Assembly (NCBI RefSeq): GCF_029688865.1
Contig: NZ_JARUKV010000011.1
Span: forward strand, 62,001-126,000
From: Natronococcus sp. A-GB7
GTDB taxonomy: Archaea; Halobacteriota; Halobacteria; Halobacteriales; Natrialbaceae
Reading direction: 5' to 3'
Length of the DNA stretch: 64,000 nt
Positions 25,907-34,629 of the stretch are shown here, piece by piece; within the stretch, counting starts at the first letter, position 1; each line of letters begins with the position of its first letter. The notes below the pieces were generated by a model that was not told where the DNA came from, did not search any database, and saw nothing but the letters and a program-made list of their open reading frames with translations. The translations under genes and the position numbers were made by a program.

Positions 25907-26605
25907 TCACTCGAGCAGTCCCTCGAGCGAGCCGGCGTGTGCGTCTACGAGTTCGCCGAACGCTTCAGCCTCCCGTCGCTCCTGGCTGTCTCGGTCCTCG
26001 TCGTCACGGATCCGTCGCTTCAAAACGGCGAGCGCGTCCGTCTCGTTCGCGGCGAGTTCCTCGGCGACCGTCCGCGGCTCGGCCTCCACTCGAGAGAGCA
26101 GCCCCATCCGCAGTGCCTCCTCGGCACCGACGACCCGACCCGTGCAGGCGAACTCGAGGGCGTCACCCTCGCCGACGATCCGCGGGAGCCGGACCGTCCC
26201 GCCCCAAGCGCCGAACAGGCCGAAGGTGGCGCCGGGCTCGCCGTAGGTCGAATCGGGCGTCCCGACCCGCACGTCGCAGGCGAGCGCGAGCTCGAGCCCG
26301 CCGCCGCGAGCAGGGCCGTCGATTTCGGCGACGACGATCGCGTCGCTGTCTTCGATACTCCGGGCGACCTGCTGGCCCAGCCGGGCGAACGCCTCGGCAT
26401 CGTCCCGCTCGAGTTCGGCGACGACCGAGAGATCGGCACCGGCACAGAACGCAGGACCGGCGCCACGGAGGGCGACCACGGGTTCGTCGGCATCGACGAT
26501 CGCACCCTCGAGAGCCTCGAGTCCCGCTTCGGTCAGCGCGTTCCGTCGCTCCGGCCTGTCGATCGTGACGGTCCGGATCGCTCCCTCGCTGTCGACGTCG
26601 ATCAT
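25907..26605 (-). CDS. Enoyl-CoA hydratase/isomerase family protein
   Basis: A 232-residue crotonase-fold protein. Oxyanion-hole motifs are AFCAGADLSVV and GPARGGGLELALACDVR. A glutamate in GEPGATFGLFGAWGGT corresponds to one of the hydratase catalytic acids. It is somewhat shorter than the usual 255-260. It likely hydrates enoyl-CoAs in fatty-acid breakdown, but crotonases vary in reaction. The start at 26605 (MIDVDSEGAIR) is used; the long frame upstream overlaps a divergent gene and two tRNAs and is spurious. Confidence 0.9.
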   Translation of the reverse strand: MIDVDSEGAIRTVTIDRPERRNALTEAGLEALEGAIVDADEPVVALRGAGPAFCAGADLSVVAELERDDAEAFARLGQQVARSIEDSDAIVVAEIDGPARGGGLELALACDVRVGTPDSTYGEPGATFGLFGAWGGTVRLPRIVGEGDALEFACTGRVVGAEEALRMGLLSRVEAEPRTVAEELAANETDALAVLKRRIRDDEDRDSQERREAEAFGELVDAHAGSLEGLLE

Positions 26606-26662
26606 GAGAGACGTCGACTCGGCGTTTCCAAAGGTCTTTGCCTCCTCCCTCGTAACGGCCCT

Positions 26663-27364
26663 ATGATGGAACAGGCGGACAGCTGTCGGCGTGTGGCCGT
26701 CGAGGCCGTCACGGACGTCGAACCACCGGCGCTCTACGAGCTTATCGAATCCACGCTCGAGAGCGCGTCGATGCTTCCCGGCGCGCTCACGCTCGAAAGC
26801 GCCGGAGCCGTCGCACCGACCGAAACGACCGTGGACGGGGACGATCCGGACGACGGGATCGTCACCCACGCCGCCGGCGTACAGCTCATTTACGAGGGGC
26901 TCCGGCTCACGCGATCGCTGGCCCACGAGGAGCCCTGGGCCGACACCGACGGCGCCACCGACGTCAACGGCGACATGGAGATCCTCGCGGCCGACATCCT
27001 CGTCGCCCGCGGCTTCTACCTGCTGGCCCGGACCGACGCCGCGGACAAGGCGGTTCGTACCGTCCAGGCGTTCGGTCGCGAACAGACCCACCGGCTCGAC
27101 GAGCGCGACGACACCGAGGCTGCGACGGCCCGCGACGCAACCCTCGAGCGGGACGTCCTCGAGCTGGCCGTTCTGGCCGGCGCCGCAGCCGTCGACGAGA
27201 GCCCGTCGCCGTCGCTGCTCGAGCGCGCCGACGAGATCGCCGCAGCCGCGGGGACGTCGTTTCCCCCCGCCGAACGGTCGACGGTCGGCTCCGAGAGCCA
27301 CGTCTCCGAGCACTCTCTCGAGGAGTCGACGACCGACCGGGCGACCTCCGTGACCGACACCTGA
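26663..27364 (+). CDS. Conserved haloarchaeal helical protein of unknown function
   Basis: A 233-residue, mostly helical protein beginning MMEQADSCRR. It contains EPPALYELIESTLESASMLPGALTLESA, HAAGVQLIYEGLRLTRSLAH and MEILAADILVARGFYLLARTDAADKAV. From memory it matches a haloarchaea-only DUF (possibly DUF7114); I could not check. The ARGFYLLART helix and the D-rich loop before it are reminiscent of isoprenoid-synthase-like helices, but no DDxxD is present. It is divergent from the crotonase. Confidence 0.7.
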   Translation: MMEQADSCRRVAVEAVTDVEPPALYELIESTLESASMLPGALTLESAGAVAPTETTVDGDDPDDGIVTHAAGVQLIYEGLRLTRSLAHEEPWADTDGATDVNGDMEILAADILVARGFYLLARTDAADKAVRTVQAFGREQTHRLDERDDTEAATARDATLERDVLELAVLAGAAAVDESPSPSLLERADEIAAAAGTSFPPAERSTVGSESHVSEHSLEESTTDRATSVTDT

Positions 27365-27436
27365 CCGCGACACGGCCACCCACGCCCGGTGGCGAATCGA
27401 AACCCCTAAAGTGGACTCGACGCAACCAACGAGTGC

Positions 27437-27508
27437 GCCTGGGTAGCTTAGCGGTAAAGCGCGTCCTTGGTAAGGACGAGACCCCGGATTCAAATTCCGG
27501 CCTAGGCT
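27437..27508 (+). tRNA. tRNA-Thr (GGT), copy 1
   Basis: The acceptor stem GCCTGGG pairs with CCTAGGC. The anticodon stem CGTCC/GGACG holds loop TTGGTAA (anticodon GGT). The T-stem is CCGGA/TCCGG. The discriminator is T. A near-identical second copy lies 175 bases downstream. Confidence 0.93.
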
Positions 27509-27682
27509 CTCGCCGATTCTCGCGTCGTCGTGATGGTCTCGAGCGACAGCGTCGGCGAGCGGCTGCTGTCCGTGACATAGAGTCGTGGGCTCGCGCTCGA
27601 GTGGGAGAGCAGTTCGCGGTCGGCTCTCGCAGGACGGGTTTCGAAAGGGATAAATCCGCCACGGGCGAACCACGAATTACGC

Positions 27683-27754
27683 GCCTGGGTAGCTTAGCGG
27701 TAAAGCGCGTCCTTGGTAAGGACGAGAGCCCGGGTTCAAATCCCGGCCTAGGCT
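27683..27754 (+). tRNA. tRNA-Thr (GGT), copy 2
   Basis: Identical to copy 1 from the acceptor stem through the anticodon arm. It differs in the variable/T region, where the T-stem is CCGGG/CCCGG, a compensatory base-pair change. Both copies can fold normally, so both are probably functional. Confidence 0.93.
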
Positions 27755-28009
27755 CTTCTCACTTCGTTGGTACTCTCGACTCGTAGGTTTCTGCTACGGG
27801 CTCGCTGAGTGACAACGCTACAGACTCTGGTTGCGGTGTCGAGTGTGAACTCTACCAGCTAGGCAAAAGAACTGTTCTCGTTGGAAGCGATCTCACGGTT
27901 CTCTCGCCTCCGGGAAGCCGGACAACAGCATCGAGTTAAACCTCCCCGATCAGATGGGAGCAAGCACCTCGAGAGCGGAGCCCGTTACCGCTAATCGGAG
28001 GCACACAGG

Positions 28010-28909
28010 ATGACCGAATCCGATACCGACGAGCCGAACAGCGACTCGAGCGGGGAGACGAGCGTCGGCGAAACGATCGATCGACAACGTATCGAACGCG
28101 AGACGCCGTCCGAACGGTGGACGAAACGGGTGTGGGAAACCGGGTCGTACGCGACTATCGCCCCCAACTACCTCTCGATGGGGAGCCGCCTCGTCGAACA
28201 CACTGCCGTTTCCGCCGGCGACGACGTCCTCGACGTCGGCTGCGGAACGGGGAACGTCGCCATCACCGCGGCTCGACGCAGCGGGCGCGTAACGGGGCTG
28301 GATATCACGCCCGAACTGTTAGAACGCGCTCGAGCGAACGCGGAGACGGCTGCCGTGGAGGGAGTTTCCTGGCGGGAGGGAACCGCGACCGATCTCCCGT
28401 TCGCGGAGAACGCGTTCGACGTCACGCTGTCCAATCTCGGCCACATGTACGGCGATCCACCTGACGCCGCAGCCCGGGAACTGCTCCGGGTGACGCGTCC
28501 CGGCGGTCGAATCGGGTTCACGTCGTGGACGCCCACCAGCCTGTATCCGTCGATGGCTGGTGTGATCGTGACAGCGCTGTCGCCGGAAGACCTCCCGAAC
28601 TTTTCGGAACCACCGTTCCTGTGGGGGGATCCTGGGACCGTCCGAGAGCGACTCGGTTCGGCCGTTCGAGAGCTCGAATTCGAAACCGACACCGTACGGT
28701 ATCCGGCGCTGTCGCCGGAACACTTCTGGCACCGGACGGCCACGAACTCCGGTATGTTCACCGAGGTACTCGATGCGGTGGGTGACGACGAGTTCCCCGG
28801 ACTTCGGGAGCAGTTGATCGAGACGATCGAACCGTACTTCGACGAGGAGCGCAACGCAGTTGAGCTGGAGTATCGACTCACGACGGCGTCGATTCCGGAA
28901 TCGGAATGA
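28010..28909 (+). CDS. Class I SAM-dependent methyltransferase
   Basis: A 299-residue protein with the SAM-binding motif DDVLDVGCGTGNVAITAA (about residues 73-90). The post-motif segments are DLPFAENAFDVTLSN and ELLRVTRPGGRIGFTSW. The first 45 residues are acidic and variable. It belongs to the UbiE/ArsM-like Methyltransf_11 group; the substrate is unknown. GGAGG lies 9 bases upstream of the ATG. It is followed 94 bases later by an organomercurial-lyase-like gene on the same strand, so the two could form a unit. Confidence 0.85.
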   Translation: MTESDTDEPNSDSSGETSVGETIDRQRIERETPSERWTKRVWETGSYATIAPNYLSMGSRLVEHTAVSAGDDVLDVGCGTGNVAITAARRSGRVTGLDITPELLERARANAETAAVEGVSWREGTATDLPFAENAFDVTLSNLGHMYGDPPDAAARELLRVTRPGGRIGFTSWTPTSLYPSMAGVIVTALSPEDLPNFSEPPFLWGDPGTVRERLGSAVRELEFETDTVRYPALSPEHFWHRTATNSGMFTEVLDAVGDDEFPGLREQLIETIEPYFDEERNAVELEYRLTTASIPESE

Positions 28910-29003
28910 TGCGTTCGGGGTGATCCGTTCCGCTAAACTCGACTTGAACGGACCCCGTGCGTTGGGAGTCAAACCGATCGACGACACGATCGTACTCGTC
29001 TCC

Positions 29004-29645
29004 ATGACGGACGATCCGTGTCCCTGCTGCGGCGGTATCGAGAACTCGAGCGTCGAATCCGGACGATCCTCGAACCAATGGATTGCGGGCCCGTCCGTGC
29101 TCGAGGCGGAACTCCCCCCGGAGTTACGGTCGGCGCTGGGTCGGTTTCTCGGCGTGGAATCGGTCGAGACGCTGGGCGAGTGGGCGAGCGAGGTTCGAAA
29201 TCGAACGGGTGGCGGTTCGATTACCGTCGACGACCTCTGTCTGACCGACGAGGAGACCGTCCACCGGGGGACGGTCGGCGACGAGCGGTATCAGTTCGCG
29301 TGTTTCTACGACGCGGTGATACTGGCCGCCCTGGCGGATCGGCCGGTCGACATTCGGACGAAAAGTCCGGAGGGGACAGTCATCGAGGCGCGTGCCGTCG
29401 GAACGGAGGAGCTGACGGTACGGCCCAGCGAGGCGGTGTTCTCGTTCGGGATCGACGACGCCGTCGCGTCGCCGGCCGACGGCGAGGATCCGTCACTCGA
29501 ACGCGGCTACGCTGCGATTTGTCCGTACGTCAACGCGTTTCCGACCCGTGCTGTCTACGAGGAGTGGGCGAGCAACGTTACGGCTGCAACCGTCGCGATG
29601 CCCCTCGAAGGCGCGACGGATCTGGCTGCCGAACTCGTCCGGTGA
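29004..29645 (+). CDS. Organomercurial lyase (MerB)-like protein
   Basis: A 213-residue homologue of MerB, which cleaves carbon-mercury bonds. MerB uses a Cys-x-x-Asp pair and a second Cys. Here CFYD (near residue 98) and ICPYVNAF (near residue 173) keep all three positions. An extra CPCC cluster lies at the N-terminus. No merA or merR neighbour is seen, so the natural substrate may differ. The ATG at 29004 is chosen because upstream residues overlap the end of the methyltransferase region without similarity. Confidence 0.72.
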   Translation: MTDDPCPCCGGIENSSVESGRSSNQWIAGPSVLEAELPPELRSALGRFLGVESVETLGEWASEVRNRTGGGSITVDDLCLTDEETVHRGTVGDERYQFACFYDAVILAALADRPVDIRTKSPEGTVIEARAVGTEELTVRPSEAVFSFGIDDAVASPADGEDPSLERGYAAICPYVNAFPTRAVYEEWASNVTAATVAMPLEGATDLAAELVR

Positions 29646-29704
29646 CGAGACAACCCTGTGAGCGTGGCTCCTACCGGTTCCATCGACCGGGTTCAGACGC
29701 TCGA

Positions 29705-30340
29705 TCACTCGAGGAGCTGAGCCAGTGCGTTTCGCTCGGCGCGCTGGAGGTGTTCGGCGACGGTCGATGGATCGAGATCCAGTTCGGCAGCGACGTCCTC
29801 GGTCGACACCTCCCGCGGCACTTCGTAGTAGCCCATGTCGAACGCGGTTTGCATCACCTCCTGCTGTCGGTCGGTCAGGGAATCTATCGGTTTGTCTCGA
29901 CCGTCGTAGGAACCGAGTTTCCGGAGATCGGGCGAGATCCCGACTGCTTCGTATTCGCCGATCGTTTCGGAGATCGTCTCCTGGGAGCCGACGAGCGACA
30001 TCGTTGCACCCCTGTCATCCAGTTCGGGGTCGCACGTGCCGATCAGGTCCTCGGCCTCTTCGGCGAGACTCCCCGGAAGCTCCGGCGCGGTAAACGCGAT
30101 CACGTACAGGTACCCGTCGTCGATTTCCGCGACGCGTTCCCACTGATCGACACACTCGAGTGCCGACAGTCGCTCTTCGTCGTACCGCGATTCGACCGTT
30201 ACCTGGACGATCGCTCCGGTCCCGTGACAGGCCAGTTCCTCGAAGTCTCGGACCCCCGCCTCGCGACCGAGGGCGATGAGTTCCTCGAGCCCCATCGCGC
30301 CGAACTCCCCATCGCTGATGGCTATGTTAGCTTCTCGCAT
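29705..30340 (-). CDS. Bat-type HTH_10 transcriptional regulator
   Basis: A 211-residue regulator. The N-terminal part resembles the bacterio-opsin-activator domain (about 1-150). The C-terminal HTH_10 is clear: LTDRQQEVMQTAFDMGYYEVPREVSTEDVAAELDLDPSTVAEHLQRAERN. Such proteins are abundant in haloarchaea and sense redox, light or small molecules. It is divergent from the small-membrane-protein/ABC operon starting at 30638 and may control it. The start MREANIAIS at 30340 is preferred; the frame upstream overlaps the promoter region. Confidence 0.88.
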   Translation of the reverse strand: MREANIAISDGEFGAMGLEELIALGREAGVRDFEELACHGTGAIVQVTVESRYDEERLSALECVDQWERVAEIDDGYLYVIAFTAPELPGSLAEEAEDLIGTCDPELDDRGATMSLVGSQETISETIGEYEAVGISPDLRKLGSYDGRDKPIDSLTDRQQEVMQTAFDMGYYEVPREVSTEDVAAELDLDPSTVAEHLQRAERNALAQLLE

Positions 30341-30637
30341 GGCCCTAGTCGATAGTCCACCGAGCGCCCAATAAAGCGTTGTGCCCAGTATTCTGGGAGG
30401 AGAGATTCGGCTCACGCTGTTCGTCGCTTCGCTATCGGTACGGGCGGCTTCGAACCGAAGCAGGATCGTGATGCAGTGTGAGATTGCGCAACGTACGGAC
30501 TCACGCTCCGGCTGAACGGGCGTCCAATGGACGAACATAAACCCGCCCAGTATATCCGGAACAATCGACCTCGGACCGTGTCCCGTGTGTTCGATCGAGG
30601 ATCGACCCCACTGATCCCACAACGGAGGTTCGATACC

Positions 30638-30931
30638 ATGCACGGAGGACCGATAGACCCCGACCGAATCCGAGACACGCGCAGTTCCCATCCGGCACAT
30701 CCGGAACAGCGAACCCCCGTCGGCGCGGTGATCTTCGTTGGATTACTCGCTGCGGGAGTACTGGCGACATCGTATCCGATTGCGATGGCGGTCGGAATCG
30801 GACTCGTCGTCGCTACAGTGTGGAGTGTCCGGTGGATATTCGACCGACTGAGAACGGTCAATGGATCGTTCCCCGAGTGGAACCGACCCGAGACGGTCGG
30901 AGAACGATCGGGAGCGCTCGTCTCGAGGTGA
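30638..30931 (+). CDS. Small two-helix membrane protein
   Basis: A 97-residue protein with a polar N-terminus (residues 1-25) and two closely spaced hydrophobic helices (about 27-45 and 48-70). A basic/acidic tail follows. I recognise no family. GGAGG lies about 10 bases before the ATG. Its stop is 8 bases ahead of the ABC ATPase gene, so it is almost certainly co-transcribed and may be a transporter accessory subunit. Confidence 0.65.
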   Translation: MHGGPIDPDRIRDTRSSHPAHPEQRTPVGAVIFVGLLAAGVLATSYPIAMAVGIGLVVATVWSVRWIFDRLRTVNGSFPEWNRPETVGERSGALVSR

Positions 30932-30939
30932 GATCACTG

Positions 30940-31905
30940 ATGACTGCAATCCGGACGAGAAATCTCACCAAACGCTTCGACGAGGACGTCATCGCCGTCG
31001 ATGGGCTCGACTTGCGAGTCGAAGCGGGCGAAGTGTTCGGTTTCCTCGGACCCAACGGGGCCGGGAAATCGACGGTGATCGATATGTTGCTCGACTTCGT
31101 TCGGCCGACCGAAGGGGATGTGACCGTTCTCGGAAACGATCCCGCGATCGACGCCGAGCGGATTCGCCGACAGACCGGCGTACTTCCCGAGGGAGCGAGC
31201 CTCTACGCGCGCCTGACGGGTCGCGAACACGTGGAGTGGATCGGACGAGCGAACGGCGCTACCGTGGACGCCGACGCGCTGCTCGGCCGCGTCGGTCTCA
31301 CGCGCGACGAGGCGGATCGAGCGGTCGGTGGCTACTCGAAGGGGATGCGACGGCGGCTCGCGCTCGCCATGGCGCTGATCGGTGACCCCGAGCTGTTGAT
31401 TCTCGACGAACCGTCGGCGGGACTGGATCCGACCGGAATGCGGGAGTTTCGGGAGATCGTTCGCGCGGAGGCGGACGACGGACGGACGGTGTTCTTTTCG
31501 AGCCACATCCTCGGCGAGGTCGAAGCCGTGTGCGATCGGATCGGCATTTTGAACGACGGGCACCTCGTTGCCACCGGAACCCCCGACGAGCTCCGATCGA
31601 ACCTGGATCTCGGCGGCACGATTAGCGTCGACGTCGCCCGCGTACCCGACGATCTCGCGCTGGACGCCATCGGGGGTGTCGAGGAGGTCACGGTCGACGA
31701 GACGACGATCACGGCATCTCTCACGGATTCGACAAGGAAAATCGACGTCGTGTCCGAGCTGGACGAGCGCACCCGGGTTCTGGACATCACGTCGACGGGG
31801 ACATCGCTCGAGCGGTTGTTCGAGACGTACACGTCGTCCGAACGGGAAGAGCTACCGGCGACCGACGACGAACTCACCGCGGCACGGATCGGGGTGGGAC
31901 GATGA
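30940..31905 (+). CDS. ABC transporter ATP-binding protein (CcmA/NatA type)
   Basis: A 321-residue ATPase. Walker A is GPNGAGKST, the signature is GGYSKGMRRRL (a variant of LSGGQ), Walker B is LLILDEPSAGLD, and the H-loop is SSHILGE. The C-terminal extension of about 90 residues after the H-loop is typical of the NatA/DrrA export group. It precedes the permease with a 4-base overlap (ATGA). The likely role is export of a small molecule or a copper/lipid-type ABC-2 function; the substrate is unknown. GAGGTGA lies before the ATG at 30940. Confidence 0.92.
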   Translation: MTAIRTRNLTKRFDEDVIAVDGLDLRVEAGEVFGFLGPNGAGKSTVIDMLLDFVRPTEGDVTVLGNDPAIDAERIRRQTGVLPEGASLYARLTGREHVEWIGRANGATVDADALLGRVGLTRDEADRAVGGYSKGMRRRLALAMALIGDPELLILDEPSAGLDPTGMREFREIVRAEADDGRTVFFSSHILGEVEAVCDRIGILNDGHLVATGTPDELRSNLDLGGTISVDVARVPDDLALDAIGGVEEVTVDETTITASLTDSTRKIDVVSELDERTRVLDITSTGTSLERLFETYTSSEREELPATDDELTAARIGVGR

Positions 31906-32750
31906 GCGTTCGAGCGGTCGTCGCCAAGGATTTCCTCGATGCCCGACGAGCGAAGATCGTCTGGCTCGTCGGAATCCACTACACGCTGTTAATCGCGCTG
32001 TTTTTCCTGTACGTACGACTCGGCAGTGCCGACGGCCCACCAGACCTCCTCGTGGCGCTGTGGAACATGGTGTTCGTCGGGGCCGTGTTCGTTCCGGCGA
32101 TCGCCCTCGTCGCCGCCTATCTTTCGATCGCGGGTGAGCGCGAGTCCGGGAGTATCAAGCATCTCCTGTCGACACCGGTGAGTCGGCGTGACGTGGTACT
32201 CGGAAAGTACGTTTCGCGGGCGGGAATCGTCGCTGCGTCGCTCGTCCTGGGGTTCGCGGTCGCCGCGGTGCTCGCGGTAGCGTGGTTCGACTCGCTGCAC
32301 ACAGCGGTGTTCGTACAGATTGCCGCTCTCACGACGATGTACGCGCTCGCCTACGTGGCGGTTGCGGTCGGGATTTCCGCGGTGACAGCGTCTCGGTCGC
32401 GGGCGATGGCCGGTGCGCTCGGATTCTATCTCATGACGAATCTCGTCACGCTGAACGACGACATCTCGGGGCTGGCCGGTATCGAGTACGTCCTCAACAC
32501 CGTACTCGGGCTCGGAATCGGCGAGGACCCGATCCAGTTCGTCGGAATGCTCACGAACCCGACGCGTGCGTATCTCGTGGCGACGGTCGGCGTGTTTCCG
32601 GACGGACTCCTCGAAACGATGGACCTCCCGGCACCGGATACACTCTCGTGGTACGTCCAACCCGAGATTGCAGTCGTGATATTAGGTCTCTGGCTCCTCC
32701 TGCCGGTTCTTGTCGGCGTACGCCAGTTTGAACGGGCAAACATCTCCTGA
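31902..32750 (+). CDS. ABC-2 type transporter permease
   Basis: A 282-residue membrane protein with about six helices. The conserved loop ERESGSIKHLLSTPVSRRDVVLGKY is the ABC-2/NosY-type permease signature. It starts inside the stop of the ATPase gene. NosY-like permeases often work with a CcmA-like ATPase, as here. The substrate is not evident. It is the last gene of the operon; the next 266 bases are non-coding. Confidence 0.9.
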   Translation: MSVRAVVAKDFLDARRAKIVWLVGIHYTLLIALFFLYVRLGSADGPPDLLVALWNMVFVGAVFVPAIALVAAYLSIAGERESGSIKHLLSTPVSRRDVVLGKYVSRAGIVAASLVLGFAVAAVLAVAWFDSLHTAVFVQIAALTTMYALAYVAVAVGISAVTASRSRAMAGALGFYLMTNLVTLNDDISGLAGIEYVLNTVLGLGIGEDPIQFVGMLTNPTRAYLVATVGVFPDGLLETMDLPAPDTLSWYVQPEIAVVILGLWLLLPVLVGVRQFERANIS

Positions 32751-33016
32751 CAACGACGTACTCACTGACCTGCTCTTCGTGGTGGTGAAAGGGTACTATA
32801 CAGCAGAATTCTGGCCGACCGCTATACAGAGGATGCATTCAGCAACATATCGTTGTCTGTTCCACCAGATTCACGGTGAATGTGACGGATGGTAGATCAG
32901 GCGTATTTCTCACCGACTGGTGCATCAACCGTTGGGTCGCTTTCACACCCTGAAGATTGTTCATCGGATAACTCCATGTGACTGGTTCACACAGATAGAT
33001 AAGGGGTAGCTGATGA
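32751..33016. other. A+T-richer spacer, no gene seen
   Basis: This 266-base gap marks the start of a lower-GC stretch that runs to about 35500. I see no intact ORF or obvious insertion sequence. A TATA-like AGATAGATAA just before the methyltransferase fragment (32993-33002) might be its promoter. Confidence 0.4.
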
Positions 33017-33445
33017 ATGTCTAAAGCAACACCGGCGGACGAACCAATTGACGAAGAGCAATTAGACGAACTCATCGGCAAGGCCGTCAACGAGCTCGGG
33101 GCGGCCTTTTATGCGCCACTGGTCGTCATCGGCGACAGGCTCGGCCTCTACGAGGCGTCAACCGACGGCGGACCACTCTCGCCCGAGGAGTTGGCCGAGC
33201 GGACCGACACCGTCGAACCGTACGTTTCCGAGTGGCTCGCTGCGGGAGCAGCCGAAGGGACACTTGAAGGGTTCCGTCAGGAATCTCGTGGACCACGCGT
33301 CACGATGACAGATCACCACTGTGAGGATGTCACGTGCGTAGTAGCATATCACACAGACAGAAAAAGCATCCCTACTGTTGACTGGCTGGGAACGATGCAA
33401 GACAGCGATCGTTCTTGCGACTATATGGAGATCAACCGACCATGA
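33017..33445 (+). pseudogene. Truncated SAM-methyltransferase (N-terminal fragment)
   Basis: Residues 1-85 (DEEQLDELIGKAVNELGAAF, LVVIGDRLGLYEA, ELAERTDTVEPYVSEWLAA) match the N-terminal winged-helix/dimer region of a methyltransferase group normally about 350 residues long. After that the frame drifts into unrelated sequence (ESRGPRVTMTDHHCED) and stops. The SAM-binding half is missing. A complete but different methyltransferase follows with a 4-base overlap, suggesting a deletion or rearrangement joined the two. Confidence 0.7.
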
Positions 33446-34269
33446 GTGAACGAACAAATCAATCAATTGACTGGGAGTTCGAACAAGGTTCTCCCGAAGC
33501 GTACGAGCAGTACTTCGTCCCGGTGATTTTCACACCGTGGGCAGAGCGACTCATTGACCGAGCCACTATCGAAGAAGGTGACCACGTACTCGATATTGCG
33601 TCTGGGACCGGTATCGTCGCGCGGCTCTCGTCGCCTCTCGTCGGCAAGACAGGGTCCGTGGTAGGGGTCGATAATGATGAGGGCATGTTAGCAGTGGCGA
33701 CGAAGGCCGCAGCGGAAGAGGGACTTACAATCGAGTGGCAGGAGGCGGACGCGACTGATCTTCCGTTCGCCGAGGAGCGATTCGACATCGTCCTCTGCCA
33801 ACAGGGTCTCCCGTTCTTCGATGATCCCATACCTGCACTTAGGGAGATGCGTCGCGTCGTTGCGTCGGACGGTCATGTATTGCTGAATGTCGGACGACCG
33901 CTGAAATATCAGCCCGGTTGGGAAGCTCTGGCTGAAGCGTTATCGCGCCACATCGGTGGCGAGTGGGGGGCAATGATGCACGGACCATTCCCCTTATGGG
34001 ATGGAGACGACCTACAGCGGATCGCACAAGATGCGGGATTCGATGACGTGTCCGTCACGATCGACATCGGCTCGGTACGCTTTCCTTCGGTCGAGACATT
34101 CATTAGCCGACAGGCGGCAACCTCGCCGCTTGCCGAGCCAATCGGGAACGCATCGCAGGCGGTTCGGGACGAACTCATCCAAGACGTCAAGGACGAACTC
34201 AAAGGATATACCGACGATGATGGGATCATCTTTCCTTTCGAATCGTACGTTATGGAAGTCTATCGATAG
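33442..34269 (+). CDS. Class I SAM-dependent methyltransferase
   Basis: A 275-residue methyltransferase. SAM motif DHVLDIASGTGIVARL is near residue 50, with GVDNDEGML, DLPFAEERFDIVLCQQGL and LREMRRVVASDGHVLLNV. It belongs to the Methyltransf_11/UbiE-like class; the substrate is unknown. It lies in a lower-GC region next to decayed genes, so recent acquisition is plausible. The start at 33442 (MSERTNQS) is inside the stop region of the truncated gene. Confidence 0.85.
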   Translation: MSERTNQSIDWEFEQGSPEAYEQYFVPVIFTPWAERLIDRATIEEGDHVLDIASGTGIVARLSSPLVGKTGSVVGVDNDEGMLAVATKAAAEEGLTIEWQEADATDLPFAEERFDIVLCQQGLPFFDDPIPALREMRRVVASDGHVLLNVGRPLKYQPGWEALAEALSRHIGGEWGAMMHGPFPLWDGDDLQRIAQDAGFDDVSVTIDIGSVRFPSVETFISRQAATSPLAEPIGNASQAVRDELIQDVKDELKGYTDDDGIIFPFESYVMEVYR

Positions 34270-34629
34270 TATCTTCCAGGGTTATAGCGGCTTCACAGCC
34301 GTGATGAAAACGTTCTCGTTTACGCTCCAGAACAGAGACGTGAACACTCTGTAGTAACCAATCCTGACACTCGGATTTTGACTGATTCAGTGCAAGAGAT
34401 GCGCTTTGTATTTAGCACAGTTTCGTCAACGTTATCTCGATCTGAGATGAGCTTCGGTGTTATGTGTGCATACGTAGCTTCCTAGCCGAGTGATCCAGTT
34501 TCATATTGTTCTGAACGAAGAGATAAAATTACCAACTACTGTAACAGTCCTCGGGAATCTGGTTAAAATTCGCAACTTCACATCTGAGTTGGAACAGTAG
34601 TTATGAGCCGCCGAGAGTACCGGGGATTG
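34270..34629. other. Non-coding spacer with inverted repeat
   Basis: This 360-base lower-GC gap has no credible gene. It contains a 9-bp inverted repeat, AACTACTGT (34534-34542) and ACAGTAGTT (34594-34602), enclosing about 50 bases. This could be a MITE-like relic or a regulator site. Confidence 0.45.
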
